Shown: positions 11,477-23,375, numbered from the stretch's first letter. The stretch: 64,000 bases of DNA from Macrolepiota albuminosa (GCA_027475525.1 JAMWFC010000046.1:124001-188000), one strand, 5' to 3'. Translations and numbers: made by a program. The notes: generated by a model not told the origin, from the letters alone.

Positions 11477-12312
11477 ATGTAGCTACTGTGTTACAGTACC
11501 AAGAGTGTGCGTTGGGCGCGCTAAAAGTGATGTGGGGAGTCCCGGGCAGGTCCCAGAGAACGCGTCTGTGAAAAAGGGTAAAAGTCGGTAACGGGGTCGG
11601 CAAGTGTCAAGCGCTAAGGTAAAGCGCCTAAGGAAAATGCGGTAAGTGAACACGGCAAAGGTAAGCGGCAAGAGCACGATAAGCTTAGCGAAGTCTAAGC
11701 GTCGACAATGCCTGCCGTAGTTGCAAGGCGCGAGTGTGTCGAGTGTTGGTGAGCGTCTGTAACTGCCGATGAGTTTGACGTTGCCGACCGTAGCGTAAAT
11801 GAGTTCTTGAGCGTAAGGGAGACTGAGGAAAGGGGAGTAGTAAACTCTGGTCTATTGTTCTCTGATGTCCTCTATGTACAAATCGGTAAGTACTTTTATA
11901 CTACAATGAGTTCGCCGTTGCCAGTGGCTAATGACGCCAGAGTGCGGTAAACTAGAAAATTTCAAAGGGGTAGCTCCAGCAGTTTCAGATCCCTACCGTC
12001 CATTCAAGAGCCTTAGCAACGCCAGGCGACAGATTGCGAAGCTAAACCATCACTCCATCACCCTTCTGTCCGTCAGAGCACCTAAGCGATGTCAGGCGCT
12101 AAATCGAGACGCTAAGCAGTGTCAGACGCCAAGGTCAAACGCCAAGCTGTCCGTCAGTTTTTGATAGATCATCAAGCTTCTCGCTAAGCGCTGTCGTCAG
12201 TGACTGATGCCATCTGTCAGTTGTCATTCTTGCTGCCATCGGCGCTATCACTGATTGGATCTGCTTCTTGCCGTGCGTGGCCGTCAAATATTGCCAAAAA
12301 TGGTTAGTTAGC
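11477..12312. other. Unassigned GC-rich insert with repeated CGCTAAG-like motifs
   Basis: This segment of about 835 bp separates two gag blocks of element C and matches neither. Variants of gcgctaagg, ctaagcg and ggcgctaaat occur about ten times, for example near 11611, 11682, 11693, 12083, 12096, 12107, 12182 and 12313. No ORF of note, no clear TG...CA ends and no clear terminal inverted repeats were found. The borders are inferred only from where gag reading stops. Confidence 0.4.
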
Positions 12313-12775
12313 GCGCGCTAAGGTATCCCGAGTCGGTGCCGCGTTGCCGTCACCTGCCGTTGATGCGCTGATCCCGTATGGGGTCCTATCAGCATAACTG
12401 GGGGTGTTAATCCCCCTGGCATCTTGTCCTGGAGGCGTTGCAGACCATCCTGCTGTGAGCTTTCAGCTCTCCGTGCCTCGCTTTCATTCCCGGCCAGGTT
12501 GGTGCTCTGACCTTGGTCGCGAGCCTTGGGTCTTGCCTGACCCGCATTGGATGCTGACACGTCCTGGGTGTCTGCTGGGTCTCCCCATAGGTTGTGGGCA
12601 TTCCGCCCGCTGTCAGTGGAAACTGCAGGTATGGGATTACTCATCAATTCCCTGTTTGAAATTTGCACGGTGTGGCTGTGCAAGAAGCTTGAGAAGCTGA
12701 TAGAGTTCTGTCAACAAACTCAGCGACTGACGTCGGATGCTAGGCAATAGATCCTAGCTGGCAGATTCAAAAAAA

Positions 12776-13015
12776 TGTAACGAAGTTACAGGAATTTGTG
12801 AGCTTAATGTTTACACTGCACAGAATCAGACCAGTCCGGTCTATTGACTATGTAGTACAAACACAAAAATAAGCTGCTTAATAAGCAGCACATATGTACA
12901 TATATATATGTTCAAGTAATTAATATATTAATATTATATTATAATAAATATAATATAATATCTACTACAGTAAGTAAAGCTATGTGGCCAACACCACATA
13001 GCGGACTACGCTACA
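12776..13015 (-). mobile_element. LTR3 copy at the 5' end of element C
   Basis: 240 bp, with ends TGTAAC and GCTACA in the plus reading. It is related to the solo LTR at 38780-38975. It contains two perfect hairpins, gctgctta-a-taagcagc and ctatgtgg...ccacatag, and an AT-rich centre. On the minus strand it is followed by tttttttgaatctgcc and then the gag leader. Confidence 0.75.
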
Positions 13016-13273
13016 CTCTTGTAGTTAGCTTGAATCTCTCAGCCCCATTCTCAGAAGTGGGTTTTTCTGATGTTCAATAACTTATTTTCAGGACTTAAGA
13101 AATTCTATTCTTACAACATCACGCTAGCATTCGCACCAAAAAAAATTATTGTATTATAATAGTATAAGTATAATAAAGCTCAAATATTGCTATTTTTATA
13201 TCAAATTATGAGTTATGAACCTATAATTATCTGCAAGAAACGTACTTTGTGGGGCTGAAAATATTATTGCAGA

Positions 13274-16213
13274 TTACGGGGTATGAGAGCTTTGACTGGT
13301 CTCAGAAGGTGACAGCAATCGTGGACAAACTATGATAAGCAATTGACAACAAATAATACAATGGAAATAAATACTTACCTGAACGGGAAATAGTGTCTAA
13401 TGTATCAGATGACAAGCAGTGACGTTTATCAGTGGAATGGGATACATTTACTTTAGGAGTGGAGTGTGACAAATTTGAATCGGAAGAGGTGGAATCTGAA
13501 GACTGGTGCATGCCTGCGTCATCTACATCCTGGTCACTTGACTCATCATCATTGCTCTCATCCGATTCACAACCAGTGGAGTGAATGAGCCTGTTATACA
13601 AACCTGCATCATTATCATGCTCGATAGAGTCAAGTTGAGTTGAGATATGGGCAAGAGAAAACCCCAGCTCGGATGACATTTCACTGTCTCCATAAACCAA
13701 GCCATCAAGCAGGACATTATCTGAAAATTATTGTCATACAACTTTGAATGACGAAGAAGCGAGTACAAATTGTAAAATTGGCATGAAGAAACAACAACGT
13801 CGTAAGTTGTGCCAGGCCAATAGAACGAAGGTTGAGATGAAAGTATTGTCATACGTTTGAATGCATCCCATCCAGGACCACCCCTCATACATTTACACAT
13901 GGATAAACATACGGTTGCTGGGTCTATTGATTTTATAGTATTGCCTTGAAGCCTCATACCCAGTTATGGAACAACCAGTACCGTGAAGGCTGTGTGTACA
14001 GAAATACCAATAAACTATTTTACGTGCCCTTGACCGGTTCTTGATGGAGGCTTCAAAGGCCTGACTATCCTTTTGATGATCGGCGTAATTCCAGTTGATA
14101 AGTGCACTGTAGAGCTTGAAATAGTTGCAAAGAGAAAACAATGCTAAAGAACTGTCCCAAGTACTCATATCCAGTATATGAGGATATTTGCAATCTAAAC
14201 AGTTAATATAGCAGTGTAAAAATAAATAAGAGAATAAAATAAACACACCAATGACGCTGTTGTATGAACACTTGAAGTACTGGTAATAATATGCCAGCAT
14301 ACGAACTAATAGAGCATGCGAGGCTATTCTGTGGTCAGTGTTGGTAAGAACGTCACTGCCTACAAAATGGTGATACATTCCAATAATGGAGTCCATCAAA
14401 GTCGAAGCAAGATAATAGTGACCTCCCAAACAAATTGATGGAATAGGTGTTACAACACAATGCGGTAAGTTAGGTCATATTATGCTAATTGTTAATTTTT
14501 AACACAAGATAAGGATATGAATGTATTAACAAACTTACAAGATATTGCCAGGTTCTAACACCACAACTTCTATATCCCATAAGTCCTCGTTGGATTGGTG
14601 TGATATATATTTGTCGGTAAATATATCAACAGTGGCAAAGTCCTGGAACGACCCAGACTTCGGTCTTGCGATATACCACAATTTTATGCCCATCTCCACC
14701 TTTATAAATGTGCCAAATCCTTTGGAGTCTATGTGCCAATAATGATGGGCTGAACCAGTGGACATGATTGCCCAACGCATGTCAGAAAGCAGATATTGGT
14801 CAATTGCCAGATATAGGTGGTAAGAGGAATGGATCACGATTAGCAGGCATGTAGAGTGTGCTGATTGCACGCAAAGGCATAGAAGAAGCAGCAACAAAAA
14901 GATCACGAGACAATCCTTTGTGTGTACGGTTAGTATCCAATAAAGTGAAATCTGATTGTAAAATTTCAGTAAAAGTACACATCACAAGTATGATAACATA
15001 TCGTGGATAGTAGTGACACTATGGATATTGCATATGGAAGACAAGACAGATTCGTTGAATCTCTTGTCAGAAACGTTGCATGCCTTCATTAAAACAGCAG
15101 AATGTGTTTTCAGTTGCTCAGCAATGGTACAATTGGTGGAATCGTAAAAATCGGCGAGCGCCATGACTTTGACCAAAGATGGTGGAGATAAACCTCGAAT
15201 CACGGATTTGTCGAGTGAATAGAACCATGTAAGATCCTCTTTGAGCTAGTCAAGCGTAAGTTAAGCACAAACAGACCAATTAACATGACATATATGAAAT
15301 TGTGGAGTAAATTTATAAGTGCGATTTGTACCGTAAACAGGATACTCAACGGGACGATCCCCAACGACAAAGGTGACGATGCTAGACAGGTCGATATTGT
15401 TGTCTTCAAAATCTAGATTCTTTTTTTTAAAAAAGAAAGAAAAAGAAAACAATCAGGCCATTGATAATCAAGCAGCATGAACAGAAAATTACAGTGTCTT
15501 CAAGTGTCAAATCGATGAGAGTAGTCAGCTTAGCAACACCTTTATACCAGGAAGGTAATTTTCCAGAATATTTGACCACAATAGTAAACTTACTGCATTT
15601 CCGATATGTAGTACTTGATATACTCAAAGGACGCTGAGGTGCAGTAGCATTAGCACAACCTTTACGGCGTGTACTTCTTCGTTTGGTATGCAGGGTACGA
15701 TATATCAGTTTGGTACGTTTCTTTGTGGTACTAACAGAAACTTCCTGGATCAAACGTACAATGGTGTCGGACTCATCTGAGGAAGACTGATCAGATGATA
15801 AAGGGGAATTAGGTGAATCTATCAACAATAACGAGCATGAGAATGCATAATAAACTAAGTAAATATAATTAAGATAATTCACTGTATGGGCTGTGAGCAA
15901 CCATAGGATACAAAGGGTCGTCCACAGACTGAGAAGAGGTAATATCGTCGATTATATCCAAAGGCTCAGATATCATAGAAGGAGAACTGTTGTCAGTAAC
16001 AGACATGGTATCTGCAACTGTTATATCATTAATAAATGAGGTCGGTTGTGAAGGAATAGGTGCAACAATTAAAGGATTATTTTGAACCAGTTGAGGCACA
16101 TCGTTATCCGCAATCAACATGTTTCCAATGAAAGAAGTTGGTGGTAATTGAGAAGAACCAACAATTGGAGGTAAAACTTCTTTGTCAATCGGAAGCAGCA
16201 ACCTACGAGACAT
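13274..16213 (-). CDS. JmjC-like dioxygenase-fold gene with one in-frame stop
   Basis: A multi-exon gene on the minus strand (about nine exons, mostly short introns with GTAAGT-type donors). The start is MSRRLLLPID at 16213. The first exons encode a Ser/Asp-rich region and a basic KRRSTRRKG patch. The middle exon carries RWAIMSTGSAHHYWHID and KLWYIARPK. The next has LEPGNIL, then after an intron PNLPHCVV and LGGHYYL. H-x-D and a distal His in this order are the metal-binding pattern of JmjC-like domains, and this arrangement is common in agaricomycete gene families. The C-terminus is acidic and ends after VCPRLLSPSE at 13274. Right after the intron a TGA at 14475-14477 occupies the Arg position of the usual MRPNTPH-type motif. 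If the sequence is right, the product is truncated before the distal His. Exon limits in the middle are approximate. Confidence 0.6.
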
Positions 16214-16240
16214 AGACGATTGAGACAGCGTAGAGAATAT

Positions 16241-16420
16241 AAGCAGCCGTCCAGACGAACACTTATATAATCATGTGTGGAGTTTAGTTGGGAATTTAGT
16301 TTTTGTTTCTATTTCAAAAATGGATGAAGAATTATATAAGCAGTTGTCCAGACAAATGCTTATATTATCATGTGTTGGGGTTTAGTTGGGAATTTAATTT
16401 TTATTGCTATTTCAAAAATG
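16241..16420. repeat. Direct duplication upstream of the JmjC-like gene
   Basis: An 83-bp segment at 16241-16323 recurs at 16338-16420 (period 97 bp, about 85% alike by eye). Shared blocks are gtttagttgggaattta and atttcaaaaatgga. It lies directly upstream of the start codon region of the JmjC-like gene. Confidence 0.75.
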
Positions 16421-16429
16421 GAGTGTTCA

Positions 16430-17060
16430 TCTAGATGAAGGATTATATAATTGGTTGTCAAACTTAATCGGTGTATAGATGACTGAGATGATTGAGGTAT
16501 TCCTGATCTCCAGAATCTAATTCTAACAACATGTTCCTCAATTGTATAGTTTATTCTAATCTGTCCATCCGTCCACTCCGTCCCCCCCTTGCGACAACTA
16601 CTCAACCTGGTTGCCTACGTGACATACACGTACCGCAATCTATTCTGATTTCTGATTCTTTGACAACTCCACACTTATATTATTTCATATGTAAATCCTA
16701 CTTGTGATATACTATTCCACCCCTTTAGCTAGGAGAGTCCCCTCCGAGTCGGATGTCACTAAGGCGTCATAAGGTGTTCACACTTAAGAAGATGAATTCA
16801 CACTCTGCTACTCTGTAAAGAACTAGTCAATGAGACTGAGACGCGAAAGCCTTTGCTTTGAATTGACAGGCATGACAACTGGCTTGACCTTTTGCCACTA
16901 AGGAACTCAGCAATGAGACTTTGTCTCACTTTAGACTAAGTCAAAAATACATTAGGTAGCATTTGTTCTATGTCTTATTTGAAGTATTAGGATAGCTGGT
17001 TGTGGTAAAAAATCGTATTGTCTGACTAAAAAAGGACTCTATGCTAAAGAGTAGAATATA
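16430..17060. other. Intergenic, no feature seen
   Basis: AT-rich sequence between the JmjC-like gene and the next minus-strand gene. No ORF or repeat that I can support. Confidence 0.5.
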
Positions 17061-17068
17061 TTTGACAA

Positions 17069-18994
17069 TTATACAAAGTCTGCTTTGTCTTCTACTTCTT
17101 CAATTTCAACGTATTCATCATCTATTGGCAGATCAACCACGTCTTTAATCCACATTGGCAGCAAACATACTGTAGCTGTCAGGTTCCGCTGAATCGGGGG
17201 CTTTCCGGGAAAGCGACGCCCTTACGATGCGGACTTGATCTACGGATACTCGGGTGTCTGGAACTCCGGGGCTAGGACTCCGGGGTTCAAGACGAGGACA
17301 GGGGTAATCCCGGGAGAGGGAACTAGAGTCCGGGGGTTTTTGGATGAGAGTGGCTGGGAGCTAGAGGGGGTCGAGTCGTGAACCGGAGGTTCTAAGATGA
17401 GACCAAGTTAGTAACTTAAGAGTCGCGAAGTGCGTACCAAAGCTTAGAGCACGCGAATACTAAGGCGTGCCAGTCGAAGCGTACCAAACAAGGCGTACCA
17501 GTCAAACAGAGGGCACGCAATATCCAAGTAACAGTTATGCAAAGTATGTAATATCAAGACTAGCGAATACAACCAGGGACTACGCTATAAGTACTACGGG
17601 ACCGGGTCTCGGGGTTCCGGGATGTCTGGGATGGGTTCTGGGGGTCATTGAGTAGCGGCAGGGGCTGTATACCGGGATCGCGCGTGTGGGGCGCGCGATC
17701 AATTGGCGCGGATGGAGCCGTGATGCGTGATGCGTGATGGCCGGCACGAGTCGCGTGATCTGATCGTTGATCGGGGCTGGAGATGGCTGATGGCGGTCCT
17801 TGATGCGCGTGATGGCGGTGTCGGCGGTCGTGATGGCGGGGCGTGTCCTGTGGGGTCGGAGGGAGGGTCCTGGAGGGTGTTCCGGGGGTGTCCCAGGGTG
17901 GGCCCGGAGGGGAGGGGTCGTGACAGTAGCAGCACGACAATCAGCTTCTTCAGGGTCAGCAAGCAAAATAACATCTTGAATGTTGAATAAAGTTGTGTCT
18001 CCAAAGCGGCCCTTGTAGATGCTGACTGTGAATGTAGCAATAACAGCGGACCAGTTTGCCACATCAACGTATGCATGAGGCAATGACTGATATTTTTCAA
18101 GGTTGAATTTTTGGTGTCGCCCATCATAAACTGGTACTAGAATTGTTATTCAATTATAATAAGCCATAATAGAAAAAAGTGGGTGAATTTTATGTCTTAC
18201 CTGAATCTCTGTATGGTCTTACTGCATCAGACCAAGTTAACTTGGTGTGGCTGCGATCACCCTTCTTTGTTGGAGAAGCAGGAGCTAGTCTTGTGGATGA
18301 TGAACCTGGTTTGTTTAAAGAGTCTTTAACTTTCTATATTAAGTGATGGTCGTTAATTATACTGTATACCTGAATGACTTGTGCTCTTTCTCATGAGCAT
18401 TGTTGTAAGGGAGACGCCAACCTGTTGCATGATTACTGACAAATTCTCCTTGTTGGAAACCGCTCCAATAAAGGTCATTGCACAAGGAAACGTGCGATCT
18501 GAAAAAGCAACTGATATATAATGTGGGTCTCCTTCATCAACCAGATGGCTAAACATGACCATTCCAACAAGATAAAAGACAGAAAAGTTTTGCTTGGCTG
18601 TAGAAGATCTTTTTTGCTGGAAGACAAATCCTTGTTGGAAGTCTTGAGAGTTAGCAGCTGTAAGATTGACAACTTGAACGCTATTTGATTTAGGTACACG
18701 AATGTTCAATTCCATAAGACGACTTGCTACACTAGGAAAGGAGTATTCGAGATTGACAACAGCCTCTTCGGATACTTGGGAAGTTTTGGTGTCATAGCAT
18801 GTATAATTGATTGCTTCTAGAACAATAGGTTGTGTGTCGTCGGACTTGGCATCTTGCCTAGAATAATATATAAAAAAAAGTCAGCTGATAAAGTGAAGTG
18901 ATCCAAATATTTTGACTTACATATTTTGTGAAGTCGAATCGTTTATGAATTCAGCGTAAGGTAGTTCAGATACAACATCTTTAGCATGTAGCAT
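17069..18994 (-). pseudogene. Unknown multi-exon gene disrupted by a solo LTR in its last exon
   Basis: Exons on the minus strand join in frame from MLHAKDVVSELP (ATG at 18994) through five or six short exons to a stop at 17069. Typical introns are present, for example gtaagt...ctag and gtaagacat...tctag. Recognisable text includes YSFPSVASRLMELNIRVP, PHAYVDVANWSAVIA, TTLFNIQDVILLADP and an acidic C-terminus. A solo LTR1 is inserted after the AATV-coding region with a GTAGC duplication. Removing it restores the frame into PMWIKDVVDLP. An additional upstream exon (about 19160-19270, KKKYKR basic start) is possible. I recognise no domain. The exon and intron just before the LTR recur, inverted, at 54226-54521 at the 3' end of element B. 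Confidence 0.55.
17177..17925 (-). mobile_element. Solo LTR1 with perfect GTAGC duplication
   Basis: 749 bp with tgtcagg...cgtgaca ends. GTAGC flanks both sides (17172-17176 and 17926-17930). Its U3 variants, such as ccatctccag read on the minus strand, reappear in the distal LTR of element B at 54522-55270. Confidence 0.95.
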
Positions 18995-19399
18995 TCTATA
19001 GATTATAGTTCAATTAATTGCGGTGGTTGCAAAATATTCAACACGTACTGATTGCTGGCACTGGCAATATTTTTTCCTTTATCAAGAATATAACTCAAAC
19101 CACTTTCGTCTGTCTCTTCCCTATAATGTCAATAAGCCTTATCATATCAAGAAAAGGGGTACGATTGAAAACAAACTTCAAGTCCAACTTATTAATATCT
19201 TCTTGCATGTTAGCTTCATTGGAAGTCATTCGCTTGTACTTCTTCTTTGTTTTCTGCTCTAACATGGTAGCTTCAGTGTCTGATTCAGATCTTATTTGTT
19301 GTTTTCTGTACCGTTACTCTTTAGAATCAAACACTAATATTGACAATGAAAGTAAAGCAACGTACTTGGCTGAAAGTCAGGCTATTTGGTTGACGCTAT

Positions 19400-20016
19400 G
19401 AGAAAAACTGAAGGCAAAGGTATAAAGAGAGGTTCTTTTCAACCTGATTGTTTTAAAGCATATTTGTTATCCTCAAAAAGTGTTTTCACACTTACCATAT
19501 TTAGAGCAATAACAAAAACAGTGGAGTTGCCGATCATTTTTAAGCACATTAATTTAACTAGAATTAGAAATTATTTTCACACTTGTGTTGATTAAAAGTC
19601 GTTTATTTTGCTTTCAACATTGGTTTGCTAAGATCAGGTAATTTTTAGTAAGTTTCAACGTGTTAACAAGCAATGTGGCCTATTTCTATCAAAAGCAGTC
19701 TGGTAATTTTTAGCAAGTTTCAAGTTTTATGTTAGCAGGCAATGAGACCTATTTCTGTCAGAAGCAGCATCAGAAGATGATCAAAAGTATCTTTGGTGGC
19801 GTTTGCAACGTCATTTTATATCAAATTAGAATTAGAAGTATAGAATAGAATTAGAAGTAGCATCACAGAATCATCAATAGCATCTTCAGTAGCGCTTATC
19901 ATTGGTGCAATGGCACTTTACCTGTTGAAATTTATCAACATCAATTAGAAGTTGTATCATGGGATCACAAATGTGTACTCTATAATAGTGTAATCGATGC
20001 AAGAGGCAACTTCACC
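19400..20016. other. Intergenic region between divergent genes, with a local duplication
   Basis: A segment at about 19637-19700 (gtaatttttagtaagtttcaa...caatgtggcctatttctatca) is repeated at about 19702-19765 with changes. No gene was recognised. The region lies between the minus-strand gene at 17.1-19.0 kb and the plus-strand gene starting near 20.0 kb, so it probably holds both promoters. Confidence 0.5.
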
Positions 20017-20866
20017 ATGGTGTATCAGTTTTTAAATGGTAAGACACTTATTCTTATACACTCATCATAGAGGACAATGCGCTTTACTGCAAGCTTGCCG
20101 ATGCCATATTTATATAGTTTCATTCAGATGGTCAAAATGGACAACCATCAAATGCAATCACTGTTGCAACTTTCCATGGATAAGAGGATTGAAATTTTGA
20201 ATTGCGAAGATGCAGGAAAGTCAAAATACACATGTGATTTCTCATTATTCTGATGATGTTTTGTATTTATTATAGTCAATCAAGCAACTTCTTTTGCAAA
20301 CTTGTGACTCGCAGGTGCCTCCCTTTGTCACCAACTTGCATACTATGATACAATGCAGAAAATTGAAGAGACATTTGAAGTCAAGTCTGTCACCGGTGGC
20401 TTTAAATGTCTTGTTTATTGTGGAACAGATTCGGAAGTTTTGCTTAATTTCTCTGGCTTTATTCTAGAGTTCAGGCTTCCTCCTCTTCCAAACAATTATC
20501 GGTCTGTTGCCATATTTGCTGTTATTATTCAATTTTAACTTATTCAAGCTATTATTTAGTGTTCGCCGAAACGACTCCAATTCATTAAATTACTTCGTTA
20601 CCATTATCGCACCAAACAATTGCGATTACTTTGATGACGATTTAGCAGCACTAGATCTTATTTTCTCTTATTTTGATGGAACATTTGCTGAAGGTGATAT
20701 GAATGTGTATAAACCTTATCAAGTTCTTCCGGGGACACATGCTATTTGCCCAAAGACAAGGATTTGTACACCAAAAGGGCAGAGTCATTTGCTCACTGAA
20801 ATAGTACTTCCTGAGGCGGTAGATGATCACAGCATTTTTACTGGTCTACTTCAGACTGGTAAATAT

Positions 20867-21592
20867 TGTCAGGTTCTGCTGAGTCGGGGGCTTTCCGGGA
20901 AAGCAATTGCCCTTACAATGCGGACTTGACCCACGGATACTCGGGTGTCTGGAACTCCAGGGCTAGGACTCCGGGTTTCAAGACGTGGACAGGGGAATCC
21001 CGGGAGAGGGGACTTAGTCCGGGGGTTTTGGGTGGTGGGTAACTGGGGAGTTTGGGTGGGGGTCGAGTCGTGAACCGGAGGTTCTAAGACGAGACCAAGT
21101 TAGTAAGTTAAAGTTGCGAAGTGCTTACCAGTCTTAGAGCATGTGATTATCCAAGCGTGCCAGTCAAGCGTGCCAGTCAATGCGTACCAGTCAAATAGAG
21201 GGCACGCAACAATCCAAGTAATGCAATGTAACAGTGTATGTAATATCAAGACTAGCGAATACAACAGGGAACTATGCTATAAGTACTACGGGACCGGGTC
21301 TCGGGGTTCCGGGATGTCTGGGATGGGTTCCGGGGGTCATTGAGTAGCGGCAGGGGCTGCATACCGGGATCGCGTGTGTGCGCGCGATCAATTGGCGCGG
21401 ATGGAGCCGTGATGCGTGATGCGTGATGGCTGAGAACAAGTCGCGTGATCCAATCGTTGATCGGGGCTGGTGGTGGCTGATGGCGGTGTCGGCGGTCGTG
21501 ATGGCGGGCGTGTCCTGTGGGGTCGAAGGGAGGGTCCCGGATGGTGTTCTGGGGGTGTCCCGGGGTGGGCCCAGAGGGGAAGGGTCGTGACA
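20867..21592 (-). repeat. 3' LTR of element A (LTR1)
   Basis: 726 bp. It is shorter than the other LTR1 copies because a segment around the ggtccttgatgcgcgtgatgg motif is missing. The polypurine tract lies at its inner edge. Confidence 0.93.
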
Positions 21593-21718
21593 TCACCCCC
21601 CCTTCAGCACCGAGACCCTCTGAGGCGCGCGCAGCTGGTGGTCCGGACCAGGGTCCAACCGTGGAATCCGGCACCTGACTTGCCACATATCAAAAAAAAT
21701 TTAATGTCAAGTTCAACC

Positions 21719-23375
21719 ATGTCGCGTACGCCAACACACTCCCCAACGCCCCCGCAAACCAACGAGGTCGCGCCCCTTATGGCCTGGGAGGCCCGGGATG
21801 CACGGTATCAAGCCCGCCTGGACCGGGAGCGCGTGGCGGCGCTCGTGCAACAACGTGAGTGTTTCCCGCGATGTTCTGTTTGCCGTGGCTGATTTTCCCC
21901 TTCAGAACAACGCTCTTCTCCCGCTCTGGAGGCGGGCCCTAGTCGTCTCCCGGAGCCTGCCTCTGGTGGTTCCCCGGAGTCACGCCTGGGTTGCCCCACG
22001 CCTATCTTTGCGCGGATGACCGTCCGCCCCCCACGCCCACATCCTCCCCCTTGCCCTAGGCTAACCGCCCCCCATTTTTGCCGCTCCGGGATGGCGGTGG
22101 AGGCCGTTTCTGAAGTCCCGGTGGACCAGCATGTTGCGTGGGAGGTTGTCTCACAGGATTCTTTTGGGGAAGCCCTGGAGAGGCCCCGGGGCTTGCCTGC
22201 TCATGCCTGGTGTGTGAGTAACAGGCCGGTAAGCAACCTCGCACCTCTGGTTTCGTCGCTGACCTCAGCGCAGTGTCTGCACTGTGCCCGCCGGGGGGTG
22301 ATGTGCCTTTTCGAGGTCCCGGGCCCCTCGTCCCGCCGGGACAAGTCTGTGTGCGAGGCATGTCGCCTCAATCATGAACAATGTTCCGTGTCGGCGTTGT
22401 GGAGGGCGCGCTGCATCTCGAGGGAACAGGGATGGCCGCTTGGGGGGATTACCCGGAGGATGGGGGTTGAGGAGAGGGATTGGGTGGCGGAGCCGGAGGG
22501 GGAGCCACAGGTGGTGCCCGCGGGGGGCTCAGGGGGGGGTCGGGGAGCGGGGGAGCCTCTCGGGTGGGGGGCTGGGGCCGGCCCGTGGTCCTCATCACAC
22601 GCTGGGTGACCCAGGCTGGGGGGAGTCGGGAGGGGTGCGGCAGGCACCCTGATAAGGGGAAGCGGTGGGCATCACCGAGCCCATCCCCCGGGCCTTCCAA
22701 GCCTGCCCTCTGAGACCCCACCTCCGGTTTCCCCACCTCGTCTGTCCCCGGCGGTATTCTTCCTCTTGTCTGGGAGGCCCTTGGGCGTCAGTGTCGGGGA
22801 CCTCCAGGAGCGCTTGGGGTGGGCCGAGCAGGAGCGTGAGGAGGAGGCGGCCATTCGGAGGGGTTTGGAGGAGGGTCAGGAGGCGGCGCTCCAGGATCTG
22901 GAGGAGTTCAGGGTCGCTTGGGGGGAGGCTGAGGCCGAGTTGGAGTCGTTGAGGGGGAGGTTGGGGCAGGGGGCGGGGTTCCCGGAGGGGCTGTTGGAGG
23001 CGGTGCGCCGGGATGTGGTGGTCGCCCGCATGGCTTCGCTGAGTGAGTGTTTCTTTCCCCAGGCTTGGCTCCTTACTGACACCCACAGGTTGGGCCTAGG
23101 AGCATCGTTTGCTCCTGGACAGGGCGGCCGCGGCACTCGTGGCACTGCAGGAGGGGCAGCGCCTGGAGGTGATGACCCCCGGGGTGGAGCAGGGCCTCAA
23201 CTTGCTGGGGCGGGTGGTGTCGGCCCACCGGCAGAGGAAGATGCCCGCCCCCGGCTCTTGGTTTGAAAGAATCCAAGATGAGGGCGAGTCTCTCCCGTCC
23301 TGGGAGCAGTTGGCAGAGGAGGTACTGTGGGAGCACGGTCCAGAGGGGATGGGGGAGGGGGGCGAGGGCCGGTAG
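21719..23375 (+). pseudogene. Antisense accessory gene of element A: Zn2Cys6-like, coiled-coil protein
   Basis: The gene runs opposite to gag-pol, between the pol stop and the polypurine tract. Exons 21719-21854, 21906-22228, 22274-23042 and 23089-23375 join in frame. The introns are 51, 45 and 46 nt (gtgagt, gtaagc, gtgagt; all end in cag). Nominal length is 504 residues. The N-terminus has MAWEARDARYQARLDRE. Exon 3 opens with the cluster C-x2-C-x6-C-x15-C-x2-C-x6-C (CLHCARRGVMC ... CEACRLNHEQC). This is the spacing of fungal Zn2Cys6 clusters, with a slightly long middle loop. A Gly-rich linker and an acidic coiled coil follow (ERLGWAEQEREEEAA...). The last exon has HRLLLDRAAAALVALQEG and PAPGSWFERI. 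A TAG at 23097-23099, two CpG-type steps from the CGG in copy B, ends this copy early. Nuclear or nucleic-acid binding is inferred only. Confidence 0.72.

Larger units (their letters stand above)
9365..12683 (-). pseudogene. gag N-terminal region of element C, interrupted twice
   Basis: Three blocks on the minus strand belong together: 12683-12318, about 11476-11289, and 10544-9365. The last block is an open frame with a long acidic start, then a stretch ending in RVAYQRMRNGDLR, NNQGIVFEGTKP and MHRQFV. The gag of element F (55.3-57.2 kb) carries closely similar VNYQRICNQDLRN and DDQGVAFEG segments in the same order. This supports a common gag family. Homology breaks at 9365 (EAIRMHREAMHN, matching EAVRIHISHMHN in F), just before the retrotrans_gag core. 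A solo LTR1 and an unassigned insert split the upstream part. Confidence 0.6.
6685..13015 (-). mobile_element. Broken Ty3/gypsy element (element C), LTR3 family, nested with other LTRs
   Basis: Read on the minus strand: an LTR3 copy (13015-12776), a leader, gag-like ORFs (about 12683-9365) and a pol fragment (about 8758-6686). The 3' half of integrase and the 3' LTR are gone. The body is interrupted by a GC-rich insert (about 11477-12312), a solo LTR1 (10545-11283) and an LTR2 (8847-9364). The retrotrans_gag core, nucleocapsid and protease are missing at the LTR2 position. The pol fragment may therefore belong to the LTR2 element rather than to C; the sequence does not decide this. Confidence 0.6.

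Noticed and set aside
11477..12312. DNA transposon with TIRs ttgggcgcgctaa / ttagcgcgcgctaa
   Set aside because: The match is short, gapped and GC-simple, and there is no target duplication or transposase.
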